Shown here piece by piece: positions 1-6,845 of a stretch of 8,629 bases of DNA. The stretch is from an uncultured Candidatus Saccharibacteria bacterium (GTDB taxonomy: Bacteria > Patescibacteria > Saccharimonadia > Saccharimonadales > JAEWBQ01), in NCBI GenBank assembly GCA_946885745.1, contig CAMPGV010000034.1, positions 1-8,629 of the forward strand. The letters run 5' to 3'. Position numbers and translations under genes: made by a program. Every line of letters begins with the position of its first letter. Within the stretch, counting starts at the first letter, position 1. A model generated the notes under the pieces. The model saw nothing but the letters and a program-made list of their open reading frames with translations, did no database searches and had not been told where the DNA came from.

Positions 1-1946
1 ATACCACCGGCTCGTGTTTGCAGATCCTGGCTCTTGATCATCGACTCGGCAAACTGGCGGTTTAGTACTCGGTCAGCGTTCTTGCTACGAAGGCCTTCAA
101 TAGCAAGATTACGAGTCGTATCCTGGGCGTCTGCAATGAGCTGAGACATACTCTCTGTTTGAGGCCCGTAAATAGGTGCTGTGCCTGCTTTGAACTCTTT
201 GTAGCGAGCATCGAGCTCTTCTTTGTCGACTGCCACTTTATCGCTAAGGACACGCAGTTTGAGATCTTGCTCGAGTGCGTGTGTATCAACTTTAATATGA
301 GCATTCCACTTAAGATCGAGTTGCTTCTCGATAATTTCCTTCTGCTCTTCCACTTGGCGATGAAGTTTATTTTGCTCAGCATGGAAGTTACTGTCTAGGT
401 AGCGATTATCAGACATACCACTGAAGTTATCGGTACGCTCCTTGAGGTAGCGACTGCGGTTGTCATGGTGACGGGCGTAATTGCGCAAGATGTGACGACG
501 TTTTGTGGCACCGTCGCCAAGTCCGCGCTGCTTGTGCATCTCAGCGCGTGCGCCAGCCCAGTTCTTAGTGCGATCCACGAGACCACGCTTCGGATTGTTG
601 ACGATACCCGCAACTGCGCCCAGTACACGGCCGCTAAGCTTCAGAAGGAGCGGCGTAACGATAAGTGGTGCAATTTGCACGGCAAGACCAAATATCACCA
701 TGTAAAAGGTGGTCGCGTTTTGGATGATAAGCATACCGGCAAGCTGTGCACCTGTAAATATAAGGGAGAAAGCCGGGAAGAAAACAAGCATAGTAACAAA
801 CAAGTCTTTCCACCGCTCAAACCACTTCTCTGTTCCTGGAAGAAGATACGCGACAAACGCCAGCGGCGATATGATGACAAGACAAACGATAATTGCCTGA
901 CGCGCAACAAGAATCAGTAGTACCACGAGGACGGTTAAGAACAGGCTTACGAGAAGAGGTACCAAGAAGTAAATCATGGCAGCAATTGTGCCGCCGGCCG
1001 CTACGAGCGCTAAGTGGGTACCTACAGCGACCGCTCCGCCTGTCAAAACAAAGGTAGCAAGCATCGACCAGGTGAAGTCTGTTTCTAGGTACTGACCAGG
1101 GCTCTGGTTGAGCATCGGTTCACGGAGTGACTGTAGTAGCGTGTGGGTTGAAGTGCCTAAGATATTCGACAGGTCAACGGCAATGGCACAGATGTAGTAT
1201 GAGATGTTCACGAGGATGGCTGCAACGATAAGGCGTGGCAGAATTTTTTTGACACCGTAATTGCTAAGGCCAAAACTCGTTAGCTGAGAGTAGATCATAA
1301 TAATAAAGCCGATAACGAAGATGACGTTGGCGATGTTGCGAATAACGCTCCAGGCGGTAAATAGCGTGTCCTTCTGGGCAATTTGCAGTGGCTGCGTCTT
1401 CATGAAGTCAGCTAGCATGCCGTAGATAAAGTCCATTCCGTTAGCCAAGTTATTGGTTATCGGACACAATATCCACCCCATACCACCGGCGACGGCGCAT
1501 GATGATGCTGCGGTGCCGTTAGTACTGGCGTCAACTGTCAGATCTCGCTGGTTTGAAGGCTGGGTATAGGTGTCGGGCGGCGTGTAAATATACTCGACGT
1601 ACTTTGCGCTTGTCGCTTTTGACGTGTCTTCATTTGGGCTGAAGTAGATGAAATGCGCCTTCTGCTGGTTCGTTTGACTTTGCGCTAGAGGCTCATTGTG
1701 GCGGTAAAACTGCGTACCGGCCGGCAGCTTAAAGCCTTCGCTACCTGTTGCGTTAAGTGGCCCAATGTACGTATCGCCTTGGTAAACAAGGGCGCTTCCC
1801 TGCCATGTCACATCGCCAACAGCGCGAGCGATTGGGGCTGTAAGAAGTAGGTATGCGAAAACTGTCACAAGACCGGCTGCGACCATCGTGATGAAACTCC
1901 GCTTCGATAACCTACCGAGCGGATGTGCCATTCGCATATCCCACAT
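1..1946 (-). CDS. VirB6/TrbL-like polytopic membrane protein (first paralogue; C-terminus beyond window edge)
   Basis: The minus-strand frame is open from position 1946 to the left edge, giving at least 648 residues. An in-frame TAA at 1959-1961 bounds the start. The most upstream ATG (1946) is used here; in-frame ATGs at 1937 and 1931 are alternatives, because the GGAG before the first ATG is only 2 nt away. Residues 18-42 form a signal peptide or anchor, and 43-200 an extracytoplasmic domain with only two cysteines (C150, C161). About six or seven membrane helices follow at roughly 205-222, 238-257, 291-347, 351-369, 382-408 and 414-435. A charged, coiled-coil-like cytoplasmic tail begins near 440 (heptad-like stretch about 520-590). 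It aligns by eye with the neighbouring 2055-4739 product, sharing the QLTS, LPRLIVAAILVN, AVDLSNILG and PLAFVAYLLP blocks. Known TrbL/VirB6 proteins are inner-membrane components of type IV secretion systems. The VirB6-like assignment is inferred from topology and context; the paralogy is seen directly. Confidence 0.85.
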   Translation of the reverse strand, partial: MWDMRMAHPLGRLSKRSFITMVAAGLVTVFAYLLLTAPIARAVGDVTWQGSALVYQGDTYIGPLNATGSEGFKLPAGTQFYRHNEPLAQSQTNQQKAHFIYFSPNEDTSKATSAKYVEYIYTPPDTYTQPSNQRDLTVDASTNGTAASSCAVAGGMGWILCPITNNLANGMDFIYGMLADFMKTQPLQIAQKDTLFTAWSVIRNIANVIFVIGFIIMIYSQLTSFGLSNYGVKKILPRLIVAAILVNISYYICAIAVDLSNILGTSTHTLLQSLREPMLNQSPGQYLETDFTWSMLATFVLTGGAVAVGTHLALVAAGGTIAAMIYFLVPLLVSLFLTVLVVLLILVARQAIIVCLVIISPLAFVAYLLPGTEKWFERWKDLFVTMLVFFPAFSLIFTGAQLAGMLIIQNATTFYMVIFGLAVQIAPLIVTPLLLKLSGRVLGAVAGIVNNPKRGLVDRTKNWAGARAEMHKQRGLGDGATKRRHILRNYARHHDNRSRYLKERTDNFSGMSDNRYLDSNFHAEQNKLHRQVEEQKEIIEKQLDLKWNAHIKVDTHALEQDLKLRVLSDKVAVDKEELDARYKEFKAGTAPIYGPQTESMSQLIADAQDTTRNLAIEGLRSKNADRVLNRQFAESMIKSQDLQTRAGG

Positions 1947-1955
1947 ATCTCCGTT

Positions 1956-1984
1956 AGTTTACAACTTAACAGATGAAAAGTCAA
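1956..1984 (-). promoter_or_regulatory. candidate sigma70-type promoter for the left VirB6-like gene
   Basis: On the minus strand TTGACT (1979-1984, 5/6 match to consensus) lies 17 bp from TAAACT (1956-1961, 4/6). Transcription would start near 1949, only about 3 nt before the ATG at 1946, so the message would be almost leaderless. The 108-bp gap after the preceding gene has no obvious terminator, so co-transcription from upstream is also possible. Called by eye from the motif only. Confidence 0.4.
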
Positions 1985-2054
1985 GAAGATGGTCTGATTA
2001 AAGTATTCTTAAGGCGCGATTGGTTTACCCTATCCGTACCTCTGCTACGTCAGC

Positions 2055-4739
2055 TTAGGGAACTGGTGGGGGTACGGGAGGAACCGGCGGTGGTGTTGAT
2101 GATGGTCCCGTGCTTCCGCCGGTCGACGGCGCCGGACGTACGCCTGCTAGAATCTCTAACTTTTCGCGCTGCTTAAGCTTCATATTATTGACTGCATTTG
2201 GGTTTCCTAAGATACGAAGAGCATCTTCCCTCACGAGTCTGTTGTTAGCTATAGCAACATCGAGTGAGTCTGTTGTTTGAGTAGCAATTTGGCCATCTGT
2301 AAGATTTGAGATATGTGATCCGTCGGTATCCATAGACCCATTGCTTGCCCATTGCATGACGCGGCTATCGGAGGCTTTTACGTCTGAATGCTTCTCTTGG
2401 ATATGCTGCTGTAAGGAGCGTTTTCCTGCTGTGTTTCTACTAAAGCCGTCAATAGTACTCTGCTTAGCGAGTGACTGCTGGATCCTCGCTACACCACCCT
2501 GGCCCTGTTCCATGAGAGCAGAGTAGGCTGCGCGGGTTGCGATATCGTCACCTCTGACAATTGCCTGTTCGAATTGCTCCTGAAGGTAGGCGTCAGACTG
2601 ATCCCCCATCGCAACACTCTCTGTATTGAACTGGTTCTTAAGGGCATCAATCTTTTCGTAGTCAATCTTCTTTGCGGCCTCTCGTCCAGCCGCTGCTGAT
2701 CGGTCACCAAAGCCCCCTGATATGCCTGATGCGTTGAACCTTCGATTTGCTGCCGATGCAGCGTTGCGTCCCCAGTTGAGAGGGTTCTTATTTGAACCCT
2801 CGTAAGCACCCGCTTGAATCAAGCCACGACGCCTATCGGCTTCAACTTTACGATAGTTCTGGAATTGCCCAAGGCGTGATGTGCTTCCGATTTTGCCACC
2901 AACTCGATTCTGGGATTTATCACCCCACCCTTTCATAACCGTACCAATAGCGCCAGCTGCAGCAATCGAGCCCTTGAGGAGGGACGGAACCATAATGAGA
3001 GGAATTGCCGCAACACCAATCGCAATTAGTGGGGTTAGGTTGTCGCCAGGTGCCGCCGTTGATTTGATGATAAATGCAGCGAGGCTTGATGCACCGAACA
3101 CTACGGCGATCACTGGGAATACGAGCAGGAGTGCAAAGAACATCTTCTGCCATTTTTTGAACCATTGCTCGGTATTCGGAAGGAGGTATGCAACAAACGC
3201 GAGCGGTGCAATGACTACCAAGAGGACGATAAGGGCTTTTCGAGCAAGAAGAATAAAGATAATGACGAGGAGCGTGAGAAGAACAGCTCCAATCACAGGT
3301 ATACTCATCGCAAATGCGAGAGTGATACCGCCCGCTAGGAGTGCGGTGGTGATGAGAGCTATACCAAAGCCGTTGCCAGTTGCGTCAACTGTATTAGGGA
3401 GTGCAATACGCGACTCGACACTTTCAAACAATGACTTAAGGCCATAGCCTAAGATATTACTTAGGTCTACTGCAATCTGACATATGATAAATGACATATT
3501 CACTAAGATAGCGGCGACAATAAGGCGCGGAAGCATTTTCTTAATGCCGTAGGCGGTGATGCCGACACTTGTGAGCTGGGAGAAGATAATGACGAGAAAT
3601 GCGATCACAAAAGCGACGTTAGCGATATTGCGCATAGCAGACCATGCCACATAGGTTCCGCTTGAAGTTGATACCGTCCTGGTGTCTACAGATAAGAACT
3701 GCGTTGCTAGGAAGCTAAATAACTCATCGCTAATCGTACTCATAAATCCGAGAGCTGGACATACAATCCAACCTATTCCGTCAACAGCACAAGATGACTT
3801 CGATCCACCGTCCACTCCGCCGTGAGTAGCTGCGCCAGTATTAGCGTTCTCGAAAAAGTTTGTTCGTAGATCTTTTAAGTCTGATTTAGCGCGGTCGGCA
3901 AAAATAGAGATGTTACCTGGCAGTTCGTCACAACTTAAAGTGCGGTGCATTCCCTCTGGCGAGGCTTCAATAATACCAACTGTTTTACTAAGGCGGTCGG
4001 TTTTGACAACAACCTGCTTATCTGTATAGGTAGCAGGCGGACCAGCTTCATATTTTTTGACCGCCATTTGCTTGAGGTTGGAACCGACGGATCCTCCGTT
4101 ATGATCGGTTGGCTGGCAGAATGCATAAAAGGAGTTGTACAGAATATTCTGCATAATAGCGTCGCCTTCGACACGGTTTAGTGGCTCGGTGTTACTAAAG
4201 ACTTTCTTGCCAACTGTTGCAGAAAAAGCGGCTTCACGCTCTGCTTTGGTCTTAGTTGCGAACTCAAACGTACTGAGATTGCCTTGTCCGCCACGACAAC
4301 TCTCATAATTCACCGTACCGGCTCCACTCATCACGTGACATAGGAAGTCGCGAGGGCTACTGTAGCCAAGCGTGGCAATGGCGTTGCGTACCCAGCCACC
4401 GTCTTCGCCTGCGGTCTTATCTTTTGTGCTACTACAGTTCTCTACTCCGTCCCAGTCACCGTCACTCGTGATAAACTGCCCGCCAAGGATAACTGCTTTA
4501 TCGCCAAAGAAACCGTATTTATCCAGAGACTCCTGACTGAAGTCGCTTATGGCAATTGCATCGCGTACACAGACGCGCAGGGCGTAATAGTAGCCCATGG
4601 CAGCCGACGCTTCACTGATGTTCATTTCCTGAATGGTTTTTGCAGATGCTTCTGAAGACAGTGGGAATACAGAAATTGACAGCACCATGAGGAGCGCGGA
4701 TAGCGAAAGAATGATCCGGCGGCGGATAAGCGTAAACAT
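2055..4739 (-). CDS. VirB6/TrbL-like polytopic membrane protein with large Cys-rich N-domain (second paralogue)
   Basis: From the ATG at 4739 this is 894 residues. A GTG 18 nt upstream (4757) would add six residues, but the ATG places a classical signal peptide (RRR, hydrophobic core, ASA cleavage site near residue 33) at the true N-terminus. Residues 34 to about 365 form an exported domain with eight cysteines (57, 102, 134, 148, 208, 270, 317, 327). About seven membrane helices follow at roughly 373-388, 404-428, 457-477, 480-498, 502-519, 533-559 and 568-586. A long Gln/Ala/Arg-rich cytoplasmic tail (about 595-865) ends in a Ser/Thr/Gly then polyproline segment. The membrane core matches the left-hand paralogue closely. 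VirB6/TrbL proteins form the inner-membrane core of type IV secretion machines; the same role here is inferred. The gene is separated from its upstream neighbour by a strong terminator, so it presumably has its own promoter, but I found no convincing one in 4740-4781. Confidence 0.85.
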   Translation of the reverse strand: MFTLIRRRIILSLSALLMVLSISVFPLSSEASAKTIQEMNISEASAAMGYYYALRVCVRDAIAISDFSQESLDKYGFFGDKAVILGGQFITSDGDWDGVENCSSTKDKTAGEDGGWVRNAIATLGYSSPRDFLCHVMSGAGTVNYESCRGGQGNLSTFEFATKTKAEREAAFSATVGKKVFSNTEPLNRVEGDAIMQNILYNSFYAFCQPTDHNGGSVGSNLKQMAVKKYEAGPPATYTDKQVVVKTDRLSKTVGIIEASPEGMHRTLSCDELPGNISIFADRAKSDLKDLRTNFFENANTGAATHGGVDGGSKSSCAVDGIGWIVCPALGFMSTISDELFSFLATQFLSVDTRTVSTSSGTYVAWSAMRNIANVAFVIAFLVIIFSQLTSVGITAYGIKKMLPRLIVAAILVNMSFIICQIAVDLSNILGYGLKSLFESVESRIALPNTVDATGNGFGIALITTALLAGGITLAFAMSIPVIGAVLLTLLVIIFILLARKALIVLLVVIAPLAFVAYLLPNTEQWFKKWQKMFFALLLVFPVIAVVFGASSLAAFIIKSTAAPGDNLTPLIAIGVAAIPLIMVPSLLKGSIAAAGAIGTVMKGWGDKSQNRVGGKIGSTSRLGQFQNYRKVEADRRRGLIQAGAYEGSNKNPLNWGRNAASAANRRFNASGISGGFGDRSAAAGREAAKKIDYEKIDALKNQFNTESVAMGDQSDAYLQEQFEQAIVRGDDIATRAAYSALMEQGQGGVARIQQSLAKQSTIDGFSRNTAGKRSLQQHIQEKHSDVKASDSRVMQWASNGSMDTDGSHISNLTDGQIATQTTDSLDVAIANNRLVREDALRILGNPNAVNNMKLKQREKLEILAGVRPAPSTGGSTGPSSTPPPVPPVPPPVP

Positions 4740-4781
4740 ATACCACTCATTAAACACTATTGCTTATGGTTTGAGAATATA

Positions 4782-4817
4782 AAAAACCCCGCCGGTTATG
4801 GACTGAGCGGGGTTTTT
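4782..4817 (-). terminator. bidirectional rho-independent terminator after the 334-residue membrane protein gene
   Basis: The arms AAAAACCCCGC (4782-4792) and GCGGGGTTTTT (4807-4817) pair perfectly over 11 bp around a 14-nt loop. Read on the minus strand the GC-rich stem is followed by a T run, so it ends transcription just past the TAA at 4832-4834. No plus-strand gene ends nearby, so minus-strand use is the natural reading. It uncouples the VirB6-like gene at 2055-4739 from its upstream neighbour. Confidence 0.85.
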
Positions 4818-4831
4818 GTGGATCTATTGGA

Positions 4832-5836
4832 TTAATTAACGCTAGTGTCGTAGCGACTGTCAGAAGATGGAACGCTTAGTACACTCCTCCAGGTAGACTG
4901 CTCTTGACCCTGGACATCAGTGAACTGTATATGCTCAAAGGTAGTTTGAACATCTTTACCTTCTGGACTAATGGCATTGATCTTCATCTGAGTGCCATTT
5001 CCTGACTCGAAAGTCTTTGCGGCATTAATATCAGTTGTTGTTGCCATGGAAAGGCCAGTTGGTCGGTTTTGGAGATACTCATCGTACTTAGCATATGCCA
5101 ATGTTGAAGGGTTTAGGCTAAGTGATATCATCTTGCGAGCGGTATCTACGTCGTATGTGTCATCTGCTGAGTACAGGCTACCGGCGACATCAAGAACGAT
5201 CGAAACACGATCCGTAACTTCTTGCGGGGTGCTCTCTTTTGACGGCGTAGTGATACGATTAGCGTACTCTTCCATGTCAAAACCGAGGTTACGCATTTTC
5301 TTTAGGACGCGAGGTGCGTTGTTGTCGTAGGCAAACTGCGCAAACATTAACTGCTTTTCAAGAGGCTGATCGCGGAACTGTTCGACGGTCATGCTATCAA
5401 GTGACTTGATCTCAGCCTGCTTTTCAGAGGAGAGTCCTTCGAATAGACCGCTTTCAATCACATCTGTTGGCAAGGTATCAATGACTGGCTGTGCAGTGTT
5501 AAGTGCTTCGGTGTTAGCTGGTGAGCTAAATGGTGATGGTGTAGCTTCTGCGCTTGGTGTAGTAGTTTCGATGGCACCGGGGGTTTGCGGACCGCTAGCG
5601 CTCGGATCTTTGTCTATGTCCGCTGCATTAGTTGACGAGAGATGGTTAGCGGCTACTGCCCCGCCGCCAAGTAGGCCGAGAGCGCCGAGGGTAGCGAATA
5701 CCTTTTCACGAGTACTGAATCCTTCCTTGCGCTGCTTCAGCTCTGGTTGATTGGTCACAATCCTTGCCACATCGGTGGTATCTGGCTGCTTATCGAGCTC
5801 TATCTTTTTTGATGCTGGCTTTAGTTCGGGGTTCAT
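4832..5836 (-). CDS. uncharacterised bitopic membrane protein, possible T4SS accessory component
   Basis: No family is recognised. The ATG at 5836 is chosen because AAGGA lies 12 nt upstream (5849-5853); a GTG at 5857 would add seven residues but has no ribosome-binding site. The 334-residue product has a polar, Lys-rich cytoplasmic N-terminus (about 1-45), one Gly/Ala/Leu-rich membrane helix (about 47-64), a Ser/Thr/Pro-rich linker (about 66-113), and an exported domain. The first half of that domain is helical in character (about 120-240) and the last part looks strand-rich (about 275-325). It contains no cysteine. A cytoplasmic tail, one helix and a folded exterior domain is the layout of VirB8/TcpC-type T4SS proteins, and the gene sits beside VirB6-like genes, but sequence resemblance to VirB8 is not evident. 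It is transcribed divergently from the pilin genes and ends at its own terminator. Confidence 0.8.
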   Translation of the reverse strand: MNPELKPASKKIELDKQPDTTDVARIVTNQPELKQRKEGFSTREKVFATLGALGLLGGGAVAANHLSSTNAADIDKDPSASGPQTPGAIETTTPSAEATPSPFSSPANTEALNTAQPVIDTLPTDVIESGLFEGLSSEKQAEIKSLDSMTVEQFRDQPLEKQLMFAQFAYDNNAPRVLKKMRNLGFDMEEYANRITTPSKESTPQEVTDRVSIVLDVAGSLYSADDTYDVDTARKMISLSLNPSTLAYAKYDEYLQNRPTGLSMATTTDINAAKTFESGNGTQMKINAISPEGKDVQTTFEHIQFTDVQGQEQSTWRSVLSVPSSDSRYDTSVN

Positions 5837-5891
5837 ACTGGTTATTGTTCCTTGCACACTTATGTGGGCGCTAAAAACGTTTGTTTACTTA

Positions 5892-5920
5892 CTTATACAC
5901 TATAATGCGAAAAAAAGCAA
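5892..5920 (-). promoter_or_regulatory. candidate promoter for the 334-residue membrane protein gene
   Basis: On the minus strand TTGCTT (5915-5920) is 17 bp from TATAAG (5892-5897, 5/6 match). Transcription would begin near 5885, giving a leader of about 50 nt before the ATG at 5836. The region is AT-rich, and an exact TATAAT lies on the opposite strand at 5901-5906, so divergent promoters may overlap here. The -35 match is weak. Confidence 0.4.
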
Positions 5921-5951
5921 TAGTATTCTGCTTATTCTTATGGTGAAATAC

Positions 5952-5980
5952 TTGCTCAAAGGTGATAAATATCGTATTTT
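5952..5980 (+). promoter_or_regulatory. candidate promoter for the pilin gene array
   Basis: TTGCTC (5952-5957) and TATTTT (5975-5980) are 17 bp apart. Initiation near 5987 would leave about 3 nt before the ATG at 5990, which has no Shine-Dalgarno sequence. Both hexamers are weak matches. An exact TATAAT at 5901-5906 is an alternative -10 box, but it lacks a well-spaced -35 box; the nearest, TTGTTT at 5881-5886, is only 14 bp away. Confidence 0.3.
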
Positions 5981-5989
5981 ATTAAATGT

Positions 5990-6385
5990 ATGAAGGTAAA
6001 ACAAACAGTATTAACGTTCGGGGCATTTTTGAGTCTGTTTAGCGGAGGTCTATTACTTACCTCTCCTGTTATGGCGGCAAAGTGTGGCGGTGCCGATACC
6101 GCAATCATTTCTTGTGAAGCAGCCGAAGGTAAGACAGATAATATCGAGCAGAACGCCATTTGGAAACTTCTGGTCATGGTGCTTAATATTATGATCGCTG
6201 GTGTTGGTATTTTGGCGGTAGCCGGCGTGGTCTATGCGGCTGTACTGTATACAACTGCTGCCGACCGGGCAGATCAGGTCAAAAAAGCAAAAGACATCAT
6301 ATTAAATGTAGCAATTGGCGTTATTGCATTTGGATTGATGTATAGCCTGTTGAACTTCTTAATCCCTGGTGGAATATTTAATTAA
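5990..6385 (+). CDS. T4SS pilin-like protein (VirB2/TrbC type), first of six
   Basis: The product has 131 residues: a signal peptide (about 1-30, ending VMAA), a short exported segment with two cysteines (C32 and C42), then two membrane helices (about 59-88 and 103-125) joined by a basic loop ending QVKKAK. Signal peptide, short polar segment and two helices around a small charged loop is the architecture of VirB2/TrbC pilins and the related Pfam T4SS_pilin family, subunits of conjugation-type pili or their membrane pool. The ATG at 5990 has no Shine-Dalgarno sequence, unlike all five downstream paralogues, so it may be read from a nearly leaderless message. It is followed after 14 nt by the next paralogue. 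It is among the more divergent members: the GGFRY/SGGD signature of the later genes is replaced by AAVLYTTAADRAD. The specific pilin role is inferred. Confidence 0.85.
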   Translation: MKVKQTVLTFGAFLSLFSGGLLLTSPVMAAKCGGADTAIISCEAAEGKTDNIEQNAIWKLLVMVLNIMIAGVGILAVAGVVYAAVLYTTAADRADQVKKAKDIILNVAIGVIAFGLMYSLLNFLIPGGIFN

Positions 6386-6399
6386 GGCAAGGAGCAACG

Positions 6400-6843
6400 A
6401 TGTTACGTAAGCTACGAATCTGGACAGCTGCACTTATCTTTGCCATATCAGCCGGCGGTTCTCTGCTGTCGGTGGCAACTCCACAGACCGCTATGGCGGC
6501 AAAGTGTGAAGATACCTACTTTTTAACGATACCAGCCTGGTATAACGGGCTTATCACCCCCGATAGTCAGGGTAACTGTAATATCAGCCAGCCTGGCACT
6601 GGCGAAGCGGGCCTTAACCAGTTTATATGGAAAATCGTCCTTAATGTGACCGAAATCCTTTTGCACCTCGTAGGGTATTTAACGGCTGGATTCATTATCT
6701 ATGGCGGCTTTAGGTATATGCTGGCCGCTGGATCAGCCGATGGTATGAGTAAGGCGAAGACAACCATTGTCAATGCGGTTATCGGCCTGGTGCTTTCAAT
6801 CCTGTCGATAGCGATCGTTAAAATAGTCTCGGGAGCGTTATAG
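6400..6843 (+). CDS. T4SS pilin-like protein, second of six, with longer exported segment
   Basis: The product has 147 residues, starting at an ATG with AGGAG 6 nt upstream. The signal peptide (about 1-34) ends AMAA, and the mature start AAKC matches that of the preceding paralogue. The exported segment (about 35-75) is the longest in the array. It carries two cysteines 24 positions apart (C36 and C60) and an aromatic stretch (TYFLTIPAWY). Helices span about 85-108 and 121-144, with the GGFRY motif and a MSKAK loop between them. The same VirB2/TrbC-like architecture places it in the inner membrane or in an assembled pilus. The next gene starts 2 nt after its stop, which indicates translational coupling. 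The longer N-domain could mark a specialised or capping subunit, but that is speculation. Confidence 0.85.
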   Translation: MLRKLRIWTAALIFAISAGGSLLSVATPQTAMAAKCEDTYFLTIPAWYNGLITPDSQGNCNISQPGTGEAGLNQFIWKIVLNVTEILLHLVGYLTAGFIIYGGFRYMLAAGSADGMSKAKTTIVNAVIGLVLSILSIAIVKIVSGAL

Positions 6844-6845
6844 CT

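Noticed and set aside
62..920. Several open frames of 60-150 codons on both strands
   Set aside because: They all overlap the continuous frame of the left VirB6-like gene, which has coherent membrane helices and a paralogue; their own translations are low-complexity Arg/Ser/Cys-rich shadows.
2881..3447. 188-codon plus-strand frame
   Set aside because: It is antisense to the membrane core of the 894-residue protein, has an Arg/Ala/Thr/Ile-rich composition typical of a shadow, and has no ribosome-binding site or partner gene.
4740..4757. GTG start adding six residues to the 894-residue protein
   Set aside because: No ribosome-binding site precedes it and the ATG at 4739 gives a cleaner signal peptide; not excluded.
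4740..4781. Promoter for the 894-residue VirB6-like gene
   Set aside because: TTCTCA-17-TTTAAT and TATATT can be picked out but are weak, and part of the segment is the T tail of the terminator; a promoter is expected but none is convincing.
5391..5750. 119-codon plus-strand frame
   Set aside because: It is antisense to the Ser/Thr/Pro-rich linker of the 334-residue protein; the compositional bias of that linker explains the open frame.
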